A DNA stretch of 64,000 nt from Methylomonas sp. (GTDB taxonomy: Bacteria; Pseudomonadota; Gammaproteobacteria; Methylococcales; Methylomonadaceae), in NCBI GenBank assembly GCA_026988155.1, contig JALSLW010000061.1, forward strand, positions 38,915 through 102,914. The letters are read 5' to 3'. Both the position numbers and the translations under genes were made by a program. A model generated the notes under the pieces. That model ran no database searches, was not told the origin of the DNA, and saw nothing but the letters and a program-made list of their open reading frames with translations. Positions within the stretch are counted from its first letter, which is position 1. Each line of letters starts with the position of its first letter. Below are positions 51,646 through 63,256 of the stretch, piece after piece.

Positions 51646-52223
51646 AGTTTATAGCACAGACAATCCCAGATGTTATCCTATTAGAGCCTAAAATTCATGG
51701 CGATGAACGAGGCTATTTTATAGAAACCTTTCGCCAGGATTTATTTGAAAAAGCCATTGGCCACCAGATTTCCTTTATACAGGATAACGAATCAAAATCA
51801 GCACGCGGCGTACTGCGGGGCTTGCATTTTCAATTGCCGCCCCATGCCCAGAGCAAACTTGTTCGTGTAATTTCCGGTGCTGTGCTGGATGTTGCGGTTG
51901 ATATTCGGGTCGGAAGCCCGACATTTGGTCAGCATGTTGCCGTAGAACTGTCTGATGAAAATAAACATCAGCTTTTTATTCCCAGAGGATTTGCTCATGG
52001 TTTCGTGGTTTTAAGCGAGACTGCAATCTTTGCCTATAAGGTTGACAATTACTATTCACCCGAATGTGACAGAGGCTTAGCATTTGATGATAAGACACTT
52101 GGCATTGACTGGAAAATAGCGACTGGCGACTTGCAGTTATCAGGAAAAGATACCAAACAGCCAATATTGGCTGAGTTAATGTCAGGATTTGATTATCAGA
52201 CAGATTATTATGCCCAAGATTAA
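51642..52223 (+). CDS. rfbC: dTDP-4-dehydrorhamnose 3,5-epimerase
   Basis: [33 protein letters not shown]. Confidence 0.96.
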   Translation: MKFIAQTIPDVILLEPKIHGDERGYFIETFRQDLFEKAIGHQISFIQDNESKSARGVLRGLHFQLPPHAQSKLVRVISGAVLDVAVDIRVGSPTFGQHVAVELSDENKHQLFIPRGFAHGFVVLSETAIFAYKVDNYYSPECDRGLAFDDKTLGIDWKIATGDLQLSGKDTKQPILAELMSGFDYQTDYYAQD

Positions 52224-53088
52224 AACTATTTTAGTGACTGGACAAAATGGCCAGTTAGGACAGTCTTTAAAAGCACTGGTACCACAAAATCAGCCATATC
52301 ACTTTACATTTACCGGCAGAAATGAACTGGATTTGAGTGATGCACAAAAAATTGCAGCTTATTTCAAGCAGAATACATTTGATGCAATTATCAATTGTGC
52401 AGCCTATACTGCTGTTGATAAAGCCGAAGCGGAGCCTGAGCTGGCAGAGGCAATTAATCATTTGGCGGTAAAGCAGTTAGCTGAAATTGCACAGAAAAAT
52501 GATTCACTATTGATTCATATCAGTACCGACTATGTTTTTGACGGAACCAGCTGCAGGCCCTATTCAGAAGACGCAGCAATCAACCCGCAAAATATTTACG
52601 GCACAACCAAGCTGAAAGGAGAGCAGGCAATTCAGCAGACTGCCTGTGACTCTGTCATCATCCGTACCAGCTGGGTTTATTCTGAGTATGGAAATAACTT
52701 TGTTAAAACCATGCTGCGGTTAGGGGATGAAAGAGAACAGTTAAACCTTATTTTTGATCAAGTGGGCACGCCAACATATGCCGCTGACCTAGCTGAGAGC
52801 ATTCTAAAAATTATTGATTCACATCAAAATGGCTTTAAGCAAGAAAAAGGCTGTCTCTATCACTATAGCAATGAAGGCGTCTGCAGCTGGTATGATTTTG
52901 CAAAAACAATTTTTGAATTGTCTGCTGTACAGTGCGCTGTATCTCCAATAGAAACTAAAGATTATCCAACGCCTGCAAAACGGCCCTATTACAGTGTGCT
53001 GAATAAAGCTAAGATCAAACAGCAATATCAGCTAAATATCCCTTATTGGAAAGATTCCTTGCAGGCTTGCTTAAACAAACTTAAATAA
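52210..53088 (+). CDS. rfbD: dTDP-4-dehydrorhamnose reductase
   Basis: [26 protein letters not shown] at 52210 preferred. Confidence 0.95.
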   Translation: MPKIKTILVTGQNGQLGQSLKALVPQNQPYHFTFTGRNELDLSDAQKIAAYFKQNTFDAIINCAAYTAVDKAEAEPELAEAINHLAVKQLAEIAQKNDSLLIHISTDYVFDGTSCRPYSEDAAINPQNIYGTTKLKGEQAIQQTACDSVIIRTSWVYSEYGNNFVKTMLRLGDEREQLNLIFDQVGTPTYAADLAESILKIIDSHQNGFKQEKGCLYHYSNEGVCSWYDFAKTIFELSAVQCAVSPIETKDYPTPAKRPYYSVLNKAKIKQQYQLNIPYWKDSLQACLNKLK

Positions 53089-53099
53089 AGAGCGGTTAT

Positions 53100-54185
53100 A
53101 TGAAAACAATTTTAGTGACAGGCGGTGCCGGGTTTATCGGTTCTGCTGTTGTCCGTCATATTATTAATGAGACAGCGCATAAGGCAGTAAATGTAGACAA
53201 GCTGACTTATGCAGGAAATTTAGAATCATTAAAAAATATCTCATCTGATTCTCGCTATCAGTTTGAACAGGTTGATATTTGTGATGGCAATGAGCTTAAG
53301 CGTGTTTTTAAGCAATACCAGCCTGATATTATTATGCACCTTGCGGCCGAATCGCATGTTGACCGTTCAATAGATGGCCCCGGGGAATTTATTCAGACAA
53401 ATATTGTTGGTACATATACTCTGCTTGAACAGGCAAGAGCCTATTGGACAGAACTTGAACCCGCAAAAAAAAGGGGATTCCGCTTTCATCACATTTCCAC
53501 AGATGAAGTGTATGGCGATCTCCCTCATCCTGAACAGGGAAATGATAAAGACTTACCTTTATTTACCGAAACTACGCCTTATGCACCAAGCTCTCCCTAT
53601 TCGGCCAGTAAAGCCAGCTCAGATCATTTGGTAAGGTCATGGCAAAGAACCTATGGCCTGCCAACATTAATTACCAACTGCTCAAATAATTATGGCCCGT
53701 ATCATTTTCCAGAAAAACTGATTCCGTTAATCATTCTTAATGCGCTGGAAGGCAAGCCATTGCCCGTGTATGGAAATGGCAGCCAAATCAGAGATTGGCT
53801 ATATGTGGAAGACCATGCCCGTGCTTTAGTACTGGTGGCAACTCAAGGGCAGATAGCAGAAACCTATAATATTGGCGGCCATAATGAAAAACAGAATATT
53901 GAAGTGGTCAATACCATTTGCGAATTATTGGAAGAATTGGTTCCGACTAAGCCTGAAGGCGTCAAACAGTACAAAGACCTTGTCACTTATGTACAGGACC
54001 GTGCCGGACATGATTTAAGATATGCCATAGATGCCGGAAAAATTCACAGGGAACTTGACTGGAAACCGCAGGAAAGTTTTAAAAGCGGTATTAGAAAAAC
54101 AGTTCAATGGTACCTGGCTAATCATGAATGGTGTGTACATGTCCAAGACGGAAGCTACCAAAGGGAACGGCTGGGCAATTATTAA
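53100..54185 (+). CDS. rfbB: dTDP-glucose 4,6-dehydratase
   Basis: [39 protein letters not shown]. Confidence 0.97.
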   Translation: MKTILVTGGAGFIGSAVVRHIINETAHKAVNVDKLTYAGNLESLKNISSDSRYQFEQVDICDGNELKRVFKQYQPDIIMHLAAESHVDRSIDGPGEFIQTNIVGTYTLLEQARAYWTELEPAKKRGFRFHHISTDEVYGDLPHPEQGNDKDLPLFTETTPYAPSSPYSASKASSDHLVRSWQRTYGLPTLITNCSNNYGPYHFPEKLIPLIILNALEGKPLPVYGNGSQIRDWLYVEDHARALVLVATQGQIAETYNIGGHNEKQNIEVVNTICELLEELVPTKPEGVKQYKDLVTYVQDRAGHDLRYAIDAGKIHRELDWKPQESFKSGIRKTVQWYLANHEWCVHVQDGSYQRERLGNY

Positions 54186-54316
54186 AAACTGCTGAATTAA
54201 GAGCATGCTGTCAAATAAAAAGATCAGTTTTGACCTGTCGTCTCTATGTAATAAAATCTGTGTAAAGTTATAATAAACTGTAATAAAGAAAAGTCATTGA
54301 AAAATAGGAGAATAAT

Positions 54317-56185
54317 GTGTGTGGAATAGTTGGCGGAGTCGCTGAAAGAAATGTTGTCCCCATTTTGCTTGAAGGATTAAGAAGGCTTGAGTACAGAGGA
54401 TATGATTCATCTGGCATAGCCGTATTAAATAAATCGAATGAGCTGCAGCGCGTCAGAGCCCTAGGCAAAATAAAAAACCTGGAAGCAAAAATTGGCCAGG
54501 AAACTGAAACCATTTCTGGGCCTATCGGAATTTCTCATACACGCTGGGCAACACATGGCGTACCTTCAGAGAATAATGCTCATCCCCATATCTGCAACGG
54601 CAAGGTTGCAGTTGTTCACAATGGCATCATTGAAAACTATCAGGAATTAAAAAAAGATCAGCAGACCGATGGCTATCTGTTTACTTCGGAAACAGATACT
54701 GAAGTGATTGCTCATGCATTGCACCAGCAGCTGGAAGCAACAGATGATTTGCTCAAGGCAGTCACACAGGCGATAAAGCACTTAGACGGTGCTTATGCAT
54801 TAGGCGTTATTGCCATCGATGACCCTGAAACATTAGTTGTTGCCAGAAAAGGCAGTCCGTTAGTTATTGGTGTCGGTATTGGTGAGCATTTTATAGCTTC
54901 GGATGTTTCCGCTTTGCTGCCAGTCACTCAAAACTTTATGTTTTTAGAAGAAGGGGATGTCGCTAAAATAACCAGACAGACTGTAGAAATCTATAATGCC
55001 AAAGGTCAGCAGGTAGAGCGCCCCATCAAGCAGTCCAAGCTGACTTCTAATTCGGTTGAATTAGGTGAGCATAAGCATTATATGCACAAAGAAATTTTTG
55101 AACAGCCTCAGTCGGTCAGTGACACCCTGGAAGGAAGAGTAACGCCGGATCAAGTTTTAGTTTCTACCTTTGGCCATCAGGCTGAAGAAATCTTTAGCAA
55201 AGTGCAGCAAATACAGATTATTGCCTGCGGAACCAGCTATCATTCGGGGCTGGTTGCAAAATATTGGTTTGAAGATATTATCGGCATGCCATGTCAGGTG
55301 GAGGTCGCCAGTGAATACCGCTATCGAAACCCTGTTATTCAAGATAACACGCTATTTTTAACCATCAGTCAATCGGGCGAAACAGCAGATACATTAGCAG
55401 CGCTGCAGAAAATCAATTCGACTCGCGATGTTGATGCAGAAGGTGTGTCGTCCATTCCCACATTGACTATTTGCAATGTTGCCGAATCAAGCCTGACTAG
55501 AGAGTCAGACCTGACCTGTCTGACCCATGCAGGTCCAGAGATTGGAGTGGCATCAACTAAAGCATTTACCACACAGCTTGTTGTTTTGGCACTATTAGTG
55601 ACCAGTGTCGGAAAGATTCATAAACGGCTTAAAGCTGGCGATGAACGGCGCATTGTTGAAGAGCTGCACAGATTGCCAAACTTAATCAACAATGCTTTAA
55701 AGCATGAAGAGAGTATCCAGGTGATTGCAGAAAGCTTTACAGACAAGCAGCATGCACTTTTTCTTGGCAGAGGAACCATGTATCCCATCGCAATGGAAGG
55801 GGCGCTAAAACTAAAAGAAATCAGCTATATCCATGCAGAAGCATACCCTGCCGGCGAGCTGAAACATGGCCCGCTGGCTTTAATTGATGAAAATATGCCT
55901 GTCGTTGCAATAGCACCATTAGATGACTTGCTGGAAAAACTCAAATCAAATTTACAGGAAGTAAAAGCGCGTGGCGGTCAAATGATTGTGTTTGAAGATG
56001 AGCAGTCAAATATAAGTTCAGAGAAAGACTTCACAGTGATTAAGGCGGCCACCAATGTAGGCCAGATAGCTGCGCCCATTACCTTTAATATAGCATTGCA
56101 GCTGCTAAGCTATCACGTTGCCATTATTAAGGGGACGGATGTAGACCAGCCTAGAAACCTGGCTAAATCAGTGACTGTGGAATAA
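54317..56185 (+). CDS. glmS: Glucosamine-fructose-6-phosphate aminotransferase
   Basis: CGIVGGVAERNVVPILLEGLRRLEYRGYDSSG; GTG start gives the required Cys at position 2. Confidence 0.97.
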   Translation: MCGIVGGVAERNVVPILLEGLRRLEYRGYDSSGIAVLNKSNELQRVRALGKIKNLEAKIGQETETISGPIGISHTRWATHGVPSENNAHPHICNGKVAVVHNGIIENYQELKKDQQTDGYLFTSETDTEVIAHALHQQLEATDDLLKAVTQAIKHLDGAYALGVIAIDDPETLVVARKGSPLVIGVGIGEHFIASDVSALLPVTQNFMFLEEGDVAKITRQTVEIYNAKGQQVERPIKQSKLTSNSVELGEHKHYMHKEIFEQPQSVSDTLEGRVTPDQVLVSTFGHQAEEIFSKVQQIQIIACGTSYHSGLVAKYWFEDIIGMPCQVEVASEYRYRNPVIQDNTLFLTISQSGETADTLAALQKINSTRDVDAEGVSSIPTLTICNVAESSLTRESDLTCLTHAGPEIGVASTKAFTTQLVVLALLVTSVGKIHKRLKAGDERRIVEELHRLPNLINNALKHEESIQVIAESFTDKQHALFLGRGTMYPIAMEGALKLKEISYIHAEAYPAGELKHGPLALIDENMPVVAIAPLDDLLEKLKSNLQEVKARGGQMIVFEDEQSNISSEKDFTVIKAATNVGQIAAPITFNIALQLLSYHVAIIKGTDVDQPRNLAKSVTVE

Positions 56186-56226
56186 CGCTTTATTAGCAAA
56201 AAAACAAGCAAATAGTATATTTATAG

Positions 56227-56269
56227 GGACATGAATAAAAGCCGCGTTTATTGGCTTTTATTCATGTCC
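56227..56269. terminator. Hairpin between convergent glmS and sbcC
   Basis: Perfect 17-bp stem GGACATGAATAAAAGCC-N9-GGCTTTTATTCATGTCC. Confidence 0.75.
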
Positions 56270-56305
56270 TTAATCTTATCCAAATTATTTTTCAAATGTC
56301 ATCAA

Positions 56306-59300
56306 TCAAGAAACTATCTTTAAAGCACTTAGACCATTAGGCTTTTTAATCATTTCAATCTGCGTTTTAATGCGCTTTCTAACACCTTCAACATGAGAAA
56401 TAACACCCACAGATTTACCATGGGTCTTCAGGCTTTCCAGTGTTGTCATCACCAAGTAAAGGGATTCTGCATCCAGGTTTCCAAAGCCTTCATCTAAAAA
56501 CAGAGAGTCAACTGCATGTCCATTTTGAGACATTTCAGCCAGCCCTAAAGCTAAAGCAAGGCTTACGATAAAACTTTCCCCGCCGGATAAGGTTTTAGGC
56601 AGTCTGCGCACATTATGCTGTTTGGTGTCCTCTATCTCTAACGCTAAACCATGTTCACTTTCCGCTTTGCGCAAGTAGTATCGGCCACTTATTTTTTCTA
56701 GCACCTGGTTAGTCTTAGTCATTAGCCTGTCCGAAATAACTTTTTGTACCTTGCGTCTAAAATGGATGCCATTTTCTGCCGACATCAATTTTGTATCGGC
56801 TTCGCAGGCTTCAAGCTGTTTTTCCTGATCAGCAATTCTGCTTAAAATTTCTCCCTGTTTTTGTCGCATAGCATCTTGCTTGTCCAGCTTATTCTGTAAT
56901 GTCAGCACCTCCTGTTTGGCTATGTCCAGCTTTCTTTTGACAGCACCCTGCTGCCCCGTCAGGTCATATTCAGTTTGCTGGGTGACTGCAAGCGCCTGTT
57001 CAGACTCTAGCTCTGATTTAAGCTGTTCCTGCCTGTCGCTTAAGGCTCCTGCCTTTTCGCTTAACTGCTGATGCTTTTGCTGCATCTCCGGCTGGCGATG
57101 GGCTAATGCCACCGCCTCTCTGGCAGCGGTTAAATCAATGGCCCCAGTCTCCTTAACTTTATCCTGCACGGTCTGCTTTAATGCTGACAATTCAGTCTCC
57201 TGCTGCGCAAAAGCCGTTTCCTTTTCAGCAATCATTTTTTGTTTTTCAGTTAATGACAGATGCAGCCCGGCAACTTCCTGCTGCTGTATAGTATCGCTGT
57301 ATTGCTGAATATCTTTATTAAAGGTATCAATTTTTTCTGAACAGACAATGATCTTCTCATTTAACGGATGAATTTCTTCAGCTAAGATTTTTTGATGCAG
57401 CGATTGCTTTTGATATTCCTGTTTGCGATTATTCAGCTGCTTGAATAAGACAGCCTCTTCTTTGGCTTTTTCGGGCATTTTTTCACCGAGCAACTCCAGC
57501 TGCGCTTTCACTTTTTCTGACAGCGCCTTTTCTTGCTCAACGGCCTGTGAATACGCTTTCTCTGTTTCAATTGTCTCTTTTGGACGATTGTCCCATTCTG
57601 CAGTTAAGGCCTCAGCTTCTTTTGTTGCTCGCTCCAGTGCGGCTTCGTTGGTCGCTATAAATTCATGAGCCTGTTCCACAGTTTTCTGCAACTTAATGAC
57701 TTGTTTCAGCAGATTAGAGATATTGCTGAGCTGTTTTTTTTCTGCCTTTAATAAATCCTTCATTAAAGAAAGGTTATCAATATCCAGTTCCGTGGTAAGA
57801 ACATTTAACCGGTTAGCAATAGCAGTCCATTTTGAACGCATATTTTGCAATTTTTCATCCTTTTGACTGTCATTTACTGCCTGTTTCTTTGCTAAAACTA
57901 TCTGCCTGTTCAGAGTTTTCTCATCAGCAAGCAGCGCGTTTATTTTTTTCTTCTGTTCTTTTAAAACCTGTTTAGAGTTTGAGAGAGCAATCTGGTGTTT
58001 AGAGTAGGGATGCTCTAAAGCACCACATAAAGGACAGGGCTTTCCATCGACTAAATGCTGCCTGTAAGGCTCCATTTTTTTTAATAAAGCTTCATTGGCA
58101 ACAGCGGCTTCCAATGTCGCAATGATATTTTTCTCCCGGCCTATTTCAAGCTGTAAAAGGTCATGCTCTTTGGCAAGCAGCTTTTCTTCTTTACCTTCAT
58201 TTTTAGAGCTAAAAAGGCTGCTAAAAATATTCCTTTTACCCAACTTAGAATTTACAGTAGCTAAATCAAATAATTCCTGAAAATTTATAACCCGCTCTTG
58301 CTGGTCAGACAGCATCTCCTGCAATTCTTGCAACGACTTCCCTTCGGAAATATTTTGCAATACCTGTTCATTTTCTGATATTTTACTTTTTAAGCTTTTG
58401 TTTTTTGCCGCTAACGCTTCAACTTCTGATTTTTTCTTAGCAATGGACGCCGTGGTTTTTTTTGCCCATTTTGAATTGGACTGCTGCTTTTTTTCCAGCT
58501 CGGCCAGCTCATCTCTTGCCTTTTTTAAAGTCTCAATTTCAGGAAATTTTTCTAGCAGACTTTTATCTTTATCATGCTCTTCTAACCAGGATTTAATCTG
58601 GTTTAAGGCAATATTTTTCTGCTCTTTCTGCTGTTTCAGCGATTGCAATAAAGCAGTTTCTTTAGGTAAGGCAAACTTTAGATCAGTTAATTTTTGAGTT
58701 AACTGATCGATGCTTTCTTTCTGCTGAGAAAGCGACTGAGTAGATGTTAAGGTATTCTCATCAAAGTTTCTGGACTTTAGCTGCTGCTGCAGCATTTCAA
58801 CTTCTTCACGATAGGAGTCTAGCGTTTTCTTACTTTGCTGGACGGTCTCAGCCTTGCTATCAAGCGCTGACATTTCCTCCTCAAGAGCAAGCATGCCCTG
58901 CGCTGATTCAATTTTATCAAGACTTAGCAGGGTTTCACCCTGCTCGGATTTTAGCTGCTGCAACTGTTTTCCCAAGGCTTCGCCCTGCTTCTCTAAACTG
59001 GCAATATTTTGTACCCACGCCAGTTGTCGCTGAACCTCACTCTGTTCAGTTTCCAATTCAGTCAGCTGCTCTTTAAAGTCTGCCAAATCATGCTCTCGCG
59101 CTTCTCTTGCCACCTCATCCAGAACAGGTGTAGCATTTAGATCTTGCTCTAACCGCTGCAGCTGCTCCTGAGCCTGAGCACTTTTTTCTTCGGCCTGTCG
59201 GCTATAATCATCATAAATATCAGAACCGCTGATTTTTTCCAGAATATCCATGCGCTCACTGTCCAGCGCATTTAAAAAAGCCGCAAAATCGCCTTGCGCC

Positions 59301-59752
59301 AATACCATTGATTTACTGAACTTATGGAAATCCATTCCCGTCAGCTCATTCATTCTGTCACGCACCTTCTGGGTGCTTTCTTCTAAAACTTTCTCACTGC
59401 CATTTAGCTGCACCAGCTTCATTTCTGGCGACTGCAGTTCGCCGGAGGTATTGCCATCAGCCCTAACAACGCGCCAGCTTGCCCTATATTGATCATCATC
59501 CAATGAAAATTCAACCTCAGCAAAGCTTTCTGCTGTTGATTTTGTCATAACATGTTCGGCAGGGCGGTCAAAACGAAAAGTCTCGCCATACAGACCCAAG
59601 GTAATGGCATCTAAAATACTGGATTTTCCGGAACCATTGGGGCCCGTAATTGCAAATACGCCACCCTCAGCTATTGGAGCTTTATCAAAATGAATTCGGC
59701 TTTCTCCTTCAAGCGAATTGATATTTTTGAAATAAAGATTCAGTATTTTCAT
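56306..59752 (-). CDS. sbcC: Exonuclease subunit SbcC (SMC-like ATPase)
   Basis: AITGPNGSGKSSILDAITLGLYG Walker A, CPLCGALEHP zinc hook, SGGESFIVSLALALGLAEM signature. Confidence 0.95.
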   Translation of the reverse strand: MKILNLYFKNINSLEGESRIHFDKAPIAEGGVFAITGPNGSGKSSILDAITLGLYGETFRFDRPAEHVMTKSTAESFAEVEFSLDDDQYRASWRVVRADGNTSGELQSPEMKLVQLNGSEKVLEESTQKVRDRMNELTGMDFHKFSKSMVLAQGDFAAFLNALDSERMDILEKISGSDIYDDYSRQAEEKSAQAQEQLQRLEQDLNATPVLDEVAREAREHDLADFKEQLTELETEQSEVQRQLAWVQNIASLEKQGEALGKQLQQLKSEQGETLLSLDKIESAQGMLALEEEMSALDSKAETVQQSKKTLDSYREEVEMLQQQLKSRNFDENTLTSTQSLSQQKESIDQLTQKLTDLKFALPKETALLQSLKQQKEQKNIALNQIKSWLEEHDKDKSLLEKFPEIETLKKARDELAELEKKQQSNSKWAKKTTASIAKKKSEVEALAAKNKSLKSKISENEQVLQNISEGKSLQELQEMLSDQQERVINFQELFDLATVNSKLGKRNIFSSLFSSKNEGKEEKLLAKEHDLLQLEIGREKNIIATLEAAVANEALLKKMEPYRQHLVDGKPCPLCGALEHPYSKHQIALSNSKQVLKEQKKKINALLADEKTLNRQIVLAKKQAVNDSQKDEKLQNMRSKWTAIANRLNVLTTELDIDNLSLMKDLLKAEKKQLSNISNLLKQVIKLQKTVEQAHEFIATNEAALERATKEAEALTAEWDNRPKETIETEKAYSQAVEQEKALSEKVKAQLELLGEKMPEKAKEEAVLFKQLNNRKQEYQKQSLHQKILAEEIHPLNEKIIVCSEKIDTFNKDIQQYSDTIQQQEVAGLHLSLTEKQKMIAEKETAFAQQETELSALKQTVQDKVKETGAIDLTAAREAVALAHRQPEMQQKHQQLSEKAGALSDRQEQLKSELESEQALAVTQQTEYDLTGQQGAVKRKLDIAKQEVLTLQNKLDKQDAMRQKQGEILSRIADQEKQLEACEADTKLMSAENGIHFRRKVQKVISDRLMTKTNQVLEKISGRYYLRKAESEHGLALEIEDTKQHNVRRLPKTLSGGESFIVSLALALGLAEMSQNGHAVDSLFLDEGFGNLDAESLYLVMTTLESLKTHGKSVGVISHVEGVRKRIKTQIEMIKKPNGLSALKIVS

Positions 59753-59930
59753 TGAATAAGTACACTAACCCGGCAAAAAGATAATCTTTCATTATATACC
59801 GTAGACAGAAGCCAGAGTCCTAAATTTTTACAGCACAATGCAGTTATTAAAAAAAATAATTGAACATTGTTTAATTAATCGTTATAGTAACCCATCATTA
59901 TCTGCTAAGCTAATCGCAGGAGAGTAAAAA

Positions 59931-62072
59931 ATGCTAAAAAAAATATTGCACTGGCTACTGACTTTTATTTTTAAAGTTGAAGTTGAAGGTCTGGAAAATT
60001 ATAAAAATGCCGGAGACAGGGTTCTTATCATATCTAACCATACTTCTTTTTTAGACCCCTTGCTGCTAGGCGTTTTTTTGCCTGATGACATTACCTTTGC
60101 CATTAATACACAGATTTCAGAACGCTGGTGGCTAAAGCCTTTTCTTGGGCTGTCTCATGTTTTCCCTATGAATCCTACCCACCCCCTGTCATTAAAGGCA
60201 CTGATTCATCATCTGCAAAGCGATACCAAAACCGTTATTTTCCCAGAGGGGCGCATTACGGTAACCGGATCTTTGATGAAAATATATGACGGTACCGGGA
60301 TGGTGGCAGATAAATCGGGAGCATCAATACTGCCTGTTCGCATACATGGCGCAGAATATACGCACTTTTCCAAGCTCAGAAACATTGTTCGTCTGCGCTG
60401 GTTTCCCAAAATTACCATTAAAATTTTACCTCATACCATCATTAAGGCTGCTCCGGAGTTAAGGGGAAAATCCCGCCGTAAATATTGCGGCCATATTCTT
60501 ACAGACATTATGAGTGAGATGATTTTTTCCACCAGCCACTACAAGCAGACAATTTTTTCAGCGCTTTTGGAAGCACGCACTATTTATGGAGGAAAGCATA
60601 CGGTTGCTGAAGATTTAGAGAGGCTGCCTCTTTCCTATAATGCTCTAATTACCCGTACCATTGCCATTGGCAATGCTCTAAAAGAAATTACCCGGGCAGA
60701 AGAACCGGTAGGCGTGTTTCTGCCCAACTCGACTAAAACATTAAATGTCGTTTTAGGGTTGCAGCTATATGGACGCGTTCCCGCTATGCTGAATTTTTCT
60801 ACAGGATCAAAAGGAATGGCTTCAGCCTGTAGAACGGCGCAGATAAAAACAGTGCTAACTTCCCGGCGATTTATTGAGGTGGCCAAATTAAGTGAGGATG
60901 CAGAAGAACTGGCCAAACAGATCAACCTGGTTTATTTGGAAGATTTAGCGGAATCCATTTCTGTTCTGGATAAGCTAACCGCACTGGTCCAGTCTAAAAC
61001 GGCCAATTATTGGTATAAACATCAGCAGTTTAGCGCTGACAGTCCGGCCGTCATATTATTTACTTCAGGATCTGAAGGCGAACCTAAGGGCGTAGTGCTG
61101 ACCCATGCCAACATCCTGGCCAACCATAACCAGTTAAGAGCACGGATCAATTTTAATGCTCAGGACGTGGTTTTAAACTTTCTGCCCATGTTTCATTCCT
61201 TTGGCTTTACTGTAGGCACTATGCTGCCCGTGCTAAACGGCATGACCACCTTCTTTTACCCATCCCCGCTGCATTTTAGCGTTATTCCTGAAATCGCCTA
61301 CGACACAGGCGCAACCATTATGTTCGGCACCAACACCTTTTTGGCAGCCTATGCCAAAAAGGCGCATAGCTATGACTTTTACAATATGCGCTATGTGGTG
61401 GCTGGGGCAGAAAAATTGCAGGACAGTACCCGTGATTTATGGTCAGAAAAATTTGGCATCCGCATATTGGAAGGGTATGGTGCGACAGAAACCGCCCCTG
61501 TGGCAGCCGTTAACACACCTATGGACTTTAAAGCCGGCACAGTAGGCCGTTTACTGCCGGATATGCAATACAGGCTAGAAAATATACCCGGCATTGAGAA
61601 TGCTGGCAAACTGCACCTGTCCGGCCCGAATATTATGAAAGGCTACCTGCTCCCAGACAACCCGGGGGAATTAATCCCGCCCAAGTCATCCTATGGAAAA
61701 GGCTGGTACGATACCGGCGATATTGTGAATATTGATGAAGAGGGCTATGTCAGCATCCGCGGCCGCAGCAAACGATTTGCAAAAGTCAGCGGGGAAATGG
61801 TTTCTCTAACAGCGGTAGAACAGATAGCGGCCAATGCCTGGCCAGATGCCCAGCATGCTTCGACCAGCCTGCCAGACCCTAAAAAAGGTGAACAGGTCAT
61901 CCTGCTAACCACACAGAAGGATGCAAGCAATAAACAGCTTATTGCCATATCTAAAGGGGTAAATGCCATCAGCTTGCCTAAGAAAGTGCTGGTGGTCGAT
62001 GCAATTCCAGTTTTAGCAACAGGCAAGACCAATTATCCGGAAGTGGCCAGGCTAGCAGAAAAACTAGTATAA
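59931..62072 (+). CDS. aas: Acyltransferase/acyl-ACP synthetase fusion (Aas-type)
   Basis: N-terminal PlsC (NHTSFLDPLLLGVFL, FPEGRIT) and C-terminal AMP-binding (FTSGSEGEPKGVVLTH) domains; followed by LplT. Confidence 0.92.
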   Translation: MLKKILHWLLTFIFKVEVEGLENYKNAGDRVLIISNHTSFLDPLLLGVFLPDDITFAINTQISERWWLKPFLGLSHVFPMNPTHPLSLKALIHHLQSDTKTVIFPEGRITVTGSLMKIYDGTGMVADKSGASILPVRIHGAEYTHFSKLRNIVRLRWFPKITIKILPHTIIKAAPELRGKSRRKYCGHILTDIMSEMIFSTSHYKQTIFSALLEARTIYGGKHTVAEDLERLPLSYNALITRTIAIGNALKEITRAEEPVGVFLPNSTKTLNVVLGLQLYGRVPAMLNFSTGSKGMASACRTAQIKTVLTSRRFIEVAKLSEDAEELAKQINLVYLEDLAESISVLDKLTALVQSKTANYWYKHQQFSADSPAVILFTSGSEGEPKGVVLTHANILANHNQLRARINFNAQDVVLNFLPMFHSFGFTVGTMLPVLNGMTTFFYPSPLHFSVIPEIAYDTGATIMFGTNTFLAAYAKKAHSYDFYNMRYVVAGAEKLQDSTRDLWSEKFGIRILEGYGATETAPVAAVNTPMDFKAGTVGRLLPDMQYRLENIPGIENAGKLHLSGPNIMKGYLLPDNPGELIPPKSSYGKGWYDTGDIVNIDEEGYVSIRGRSKRFAKVSGEMVSLTAVEQIAANAWPDAQHASTSLPDPKKGEQVILLTTQKDASNKQLIAISKGVNAISLPKKVLVVDAIPVLATGKTNYPEVARLAEKLV

Positions 62073-62095
62073 AAACAGCAACGGACTCAAGCATA

Positions 62096-63250
62096 ATGAA
62101 CAGACAAATCTACCCATTGCTGATTGCACAATTTCTTTCGGCTTTTGCCGACAATGCCATTTTATTTACAATTATTGCACTGGTTATGCAGTCAGCAGAG
62201 CTGGCCACGTGGTACGTACCTGCATTGCAAAGCGTATTTTTAATTGCTTTTGTGCTATTAGCGCCATGGGTAGGCGCATTTGCCGATACCCATGCCAAGC
62301 CCAATGTATTAATTGCCGCCAATTTAATTAAAGCATTGGGTACCGGCCTATTGCTACTGAATGCAGAACCGCTTATAGCATACTGTTTAGTAGGGATAGG
62401 CGCTGCCATCTACAGCCCAGCCAAATACGGCATTTTACCCGAACTTGCTGACAAAGATGCATTGGTCAAAGCCAATAGCTGGATTGAAGGCTCTACAATT
62501 TTTGCCATTTTACTGGGCATGATTATTGGCGCAAAAGTCGCTGACTATTCTATCCAATGGGCCTTGATCGGCACCATTATTTTGTTTGTCATTTCTGCCG
62601 CTGTCAGCCTGCTATTGCCTAAAAAAATAAGCAAAAAGGCAGAGCCGGGTTTTAAAGTCATACTGTTTTTTCAACAGGCACGACTTTTTTTTACTACGCC
62701 CCGTTCACGTTTTGCCGTTTTAGGCGCCTCATTATTTTGGGCCGCCGCCGCCACTGTCAGAGTTATTATTATCGCCTGGGCACCCTTGGTGCTAATGACC
62801 CAAAATGCCAGCGACATTGCAGAATTAACATTATTTTTAGCCATCGGCATTATTGCCGGCTCGGCCTTGGTTCCGCGCCTAATACCGTTAGATTTTTTAA
62901 GCCGTGCCAGAATTCCTGCCTATTTAATGGCCATTTTCATTATTTCGCTAAGCTTTACCGAAACGGTCTGGACAGCACGGTCAGCACTATTTGCCATCGG
63001 CATGGCTGGCGGCATGTTTATTGTGCCCATCAATGCCGCCCTGCAGGAACTGGGACAGGAAAGCATTGGCAGCGGCGGCGCCGTAGCGCTGCAGGGATTT
63101 TTTCAAAACGTAGCCATGCTGATTGCAGTCGGCGGCTATACTTATGCCGCGTCACAGCAGCTGAGTCCCGTTGTCGCCTTAGCCGGCCTAGGAGCTTTGG
63201 TCTTTATTGCAACTTTTTTGGTTTCTTTGCATTTGCCGGAAAGGGAGTAG
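62096..63250 (+). CDS. lplT: Lysophospholipid transporter LplT-like MFS protein
   Basis: PLLIAQFLSAFADNAILFTIIALVM; adjacent to aas. Confidence 0.92.
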   Translation: MNRQIYPLLIAQFLSAFADNAILFTIIALVMQSAELATWYVPALQSVFLIAFVLLAPWVGAFADTHAKPNVLIAANLIKALGTGLLLLNAEPLIAYCLVGIGAAIYSPAKYGILPELADKDALVKANSWIEGSTIFAILLGMIIGAKVADYSIQWALIGTIILFVISAAVSLLLPKKISKKAEPGFKVILFFQQARLFFTTPRSRFAVLGASLFWAAAATVRVIIIAWAPLVLMTQNASDIAELTLFLAIGIIAGSALVPRLIPLDFLSRARIPAYLMAIFIISLSFTETVWTARSALFAIGMAGGMFIVPINAALQELGQESIGSGGAVALQGFFQNVAMLIAVGGYTYAASQQLSPVVALAGLGALVFIATFLVSLHLPERE

Positions 63251-63256
63251 ATAAAA

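Noticed and set aside
54315-54317. ATG at 54315 as glmS start
   Set aside because: It is out of frame; the GTG at 54317 yields (M)CGIVGG with the catalytic N-terminal Cys.
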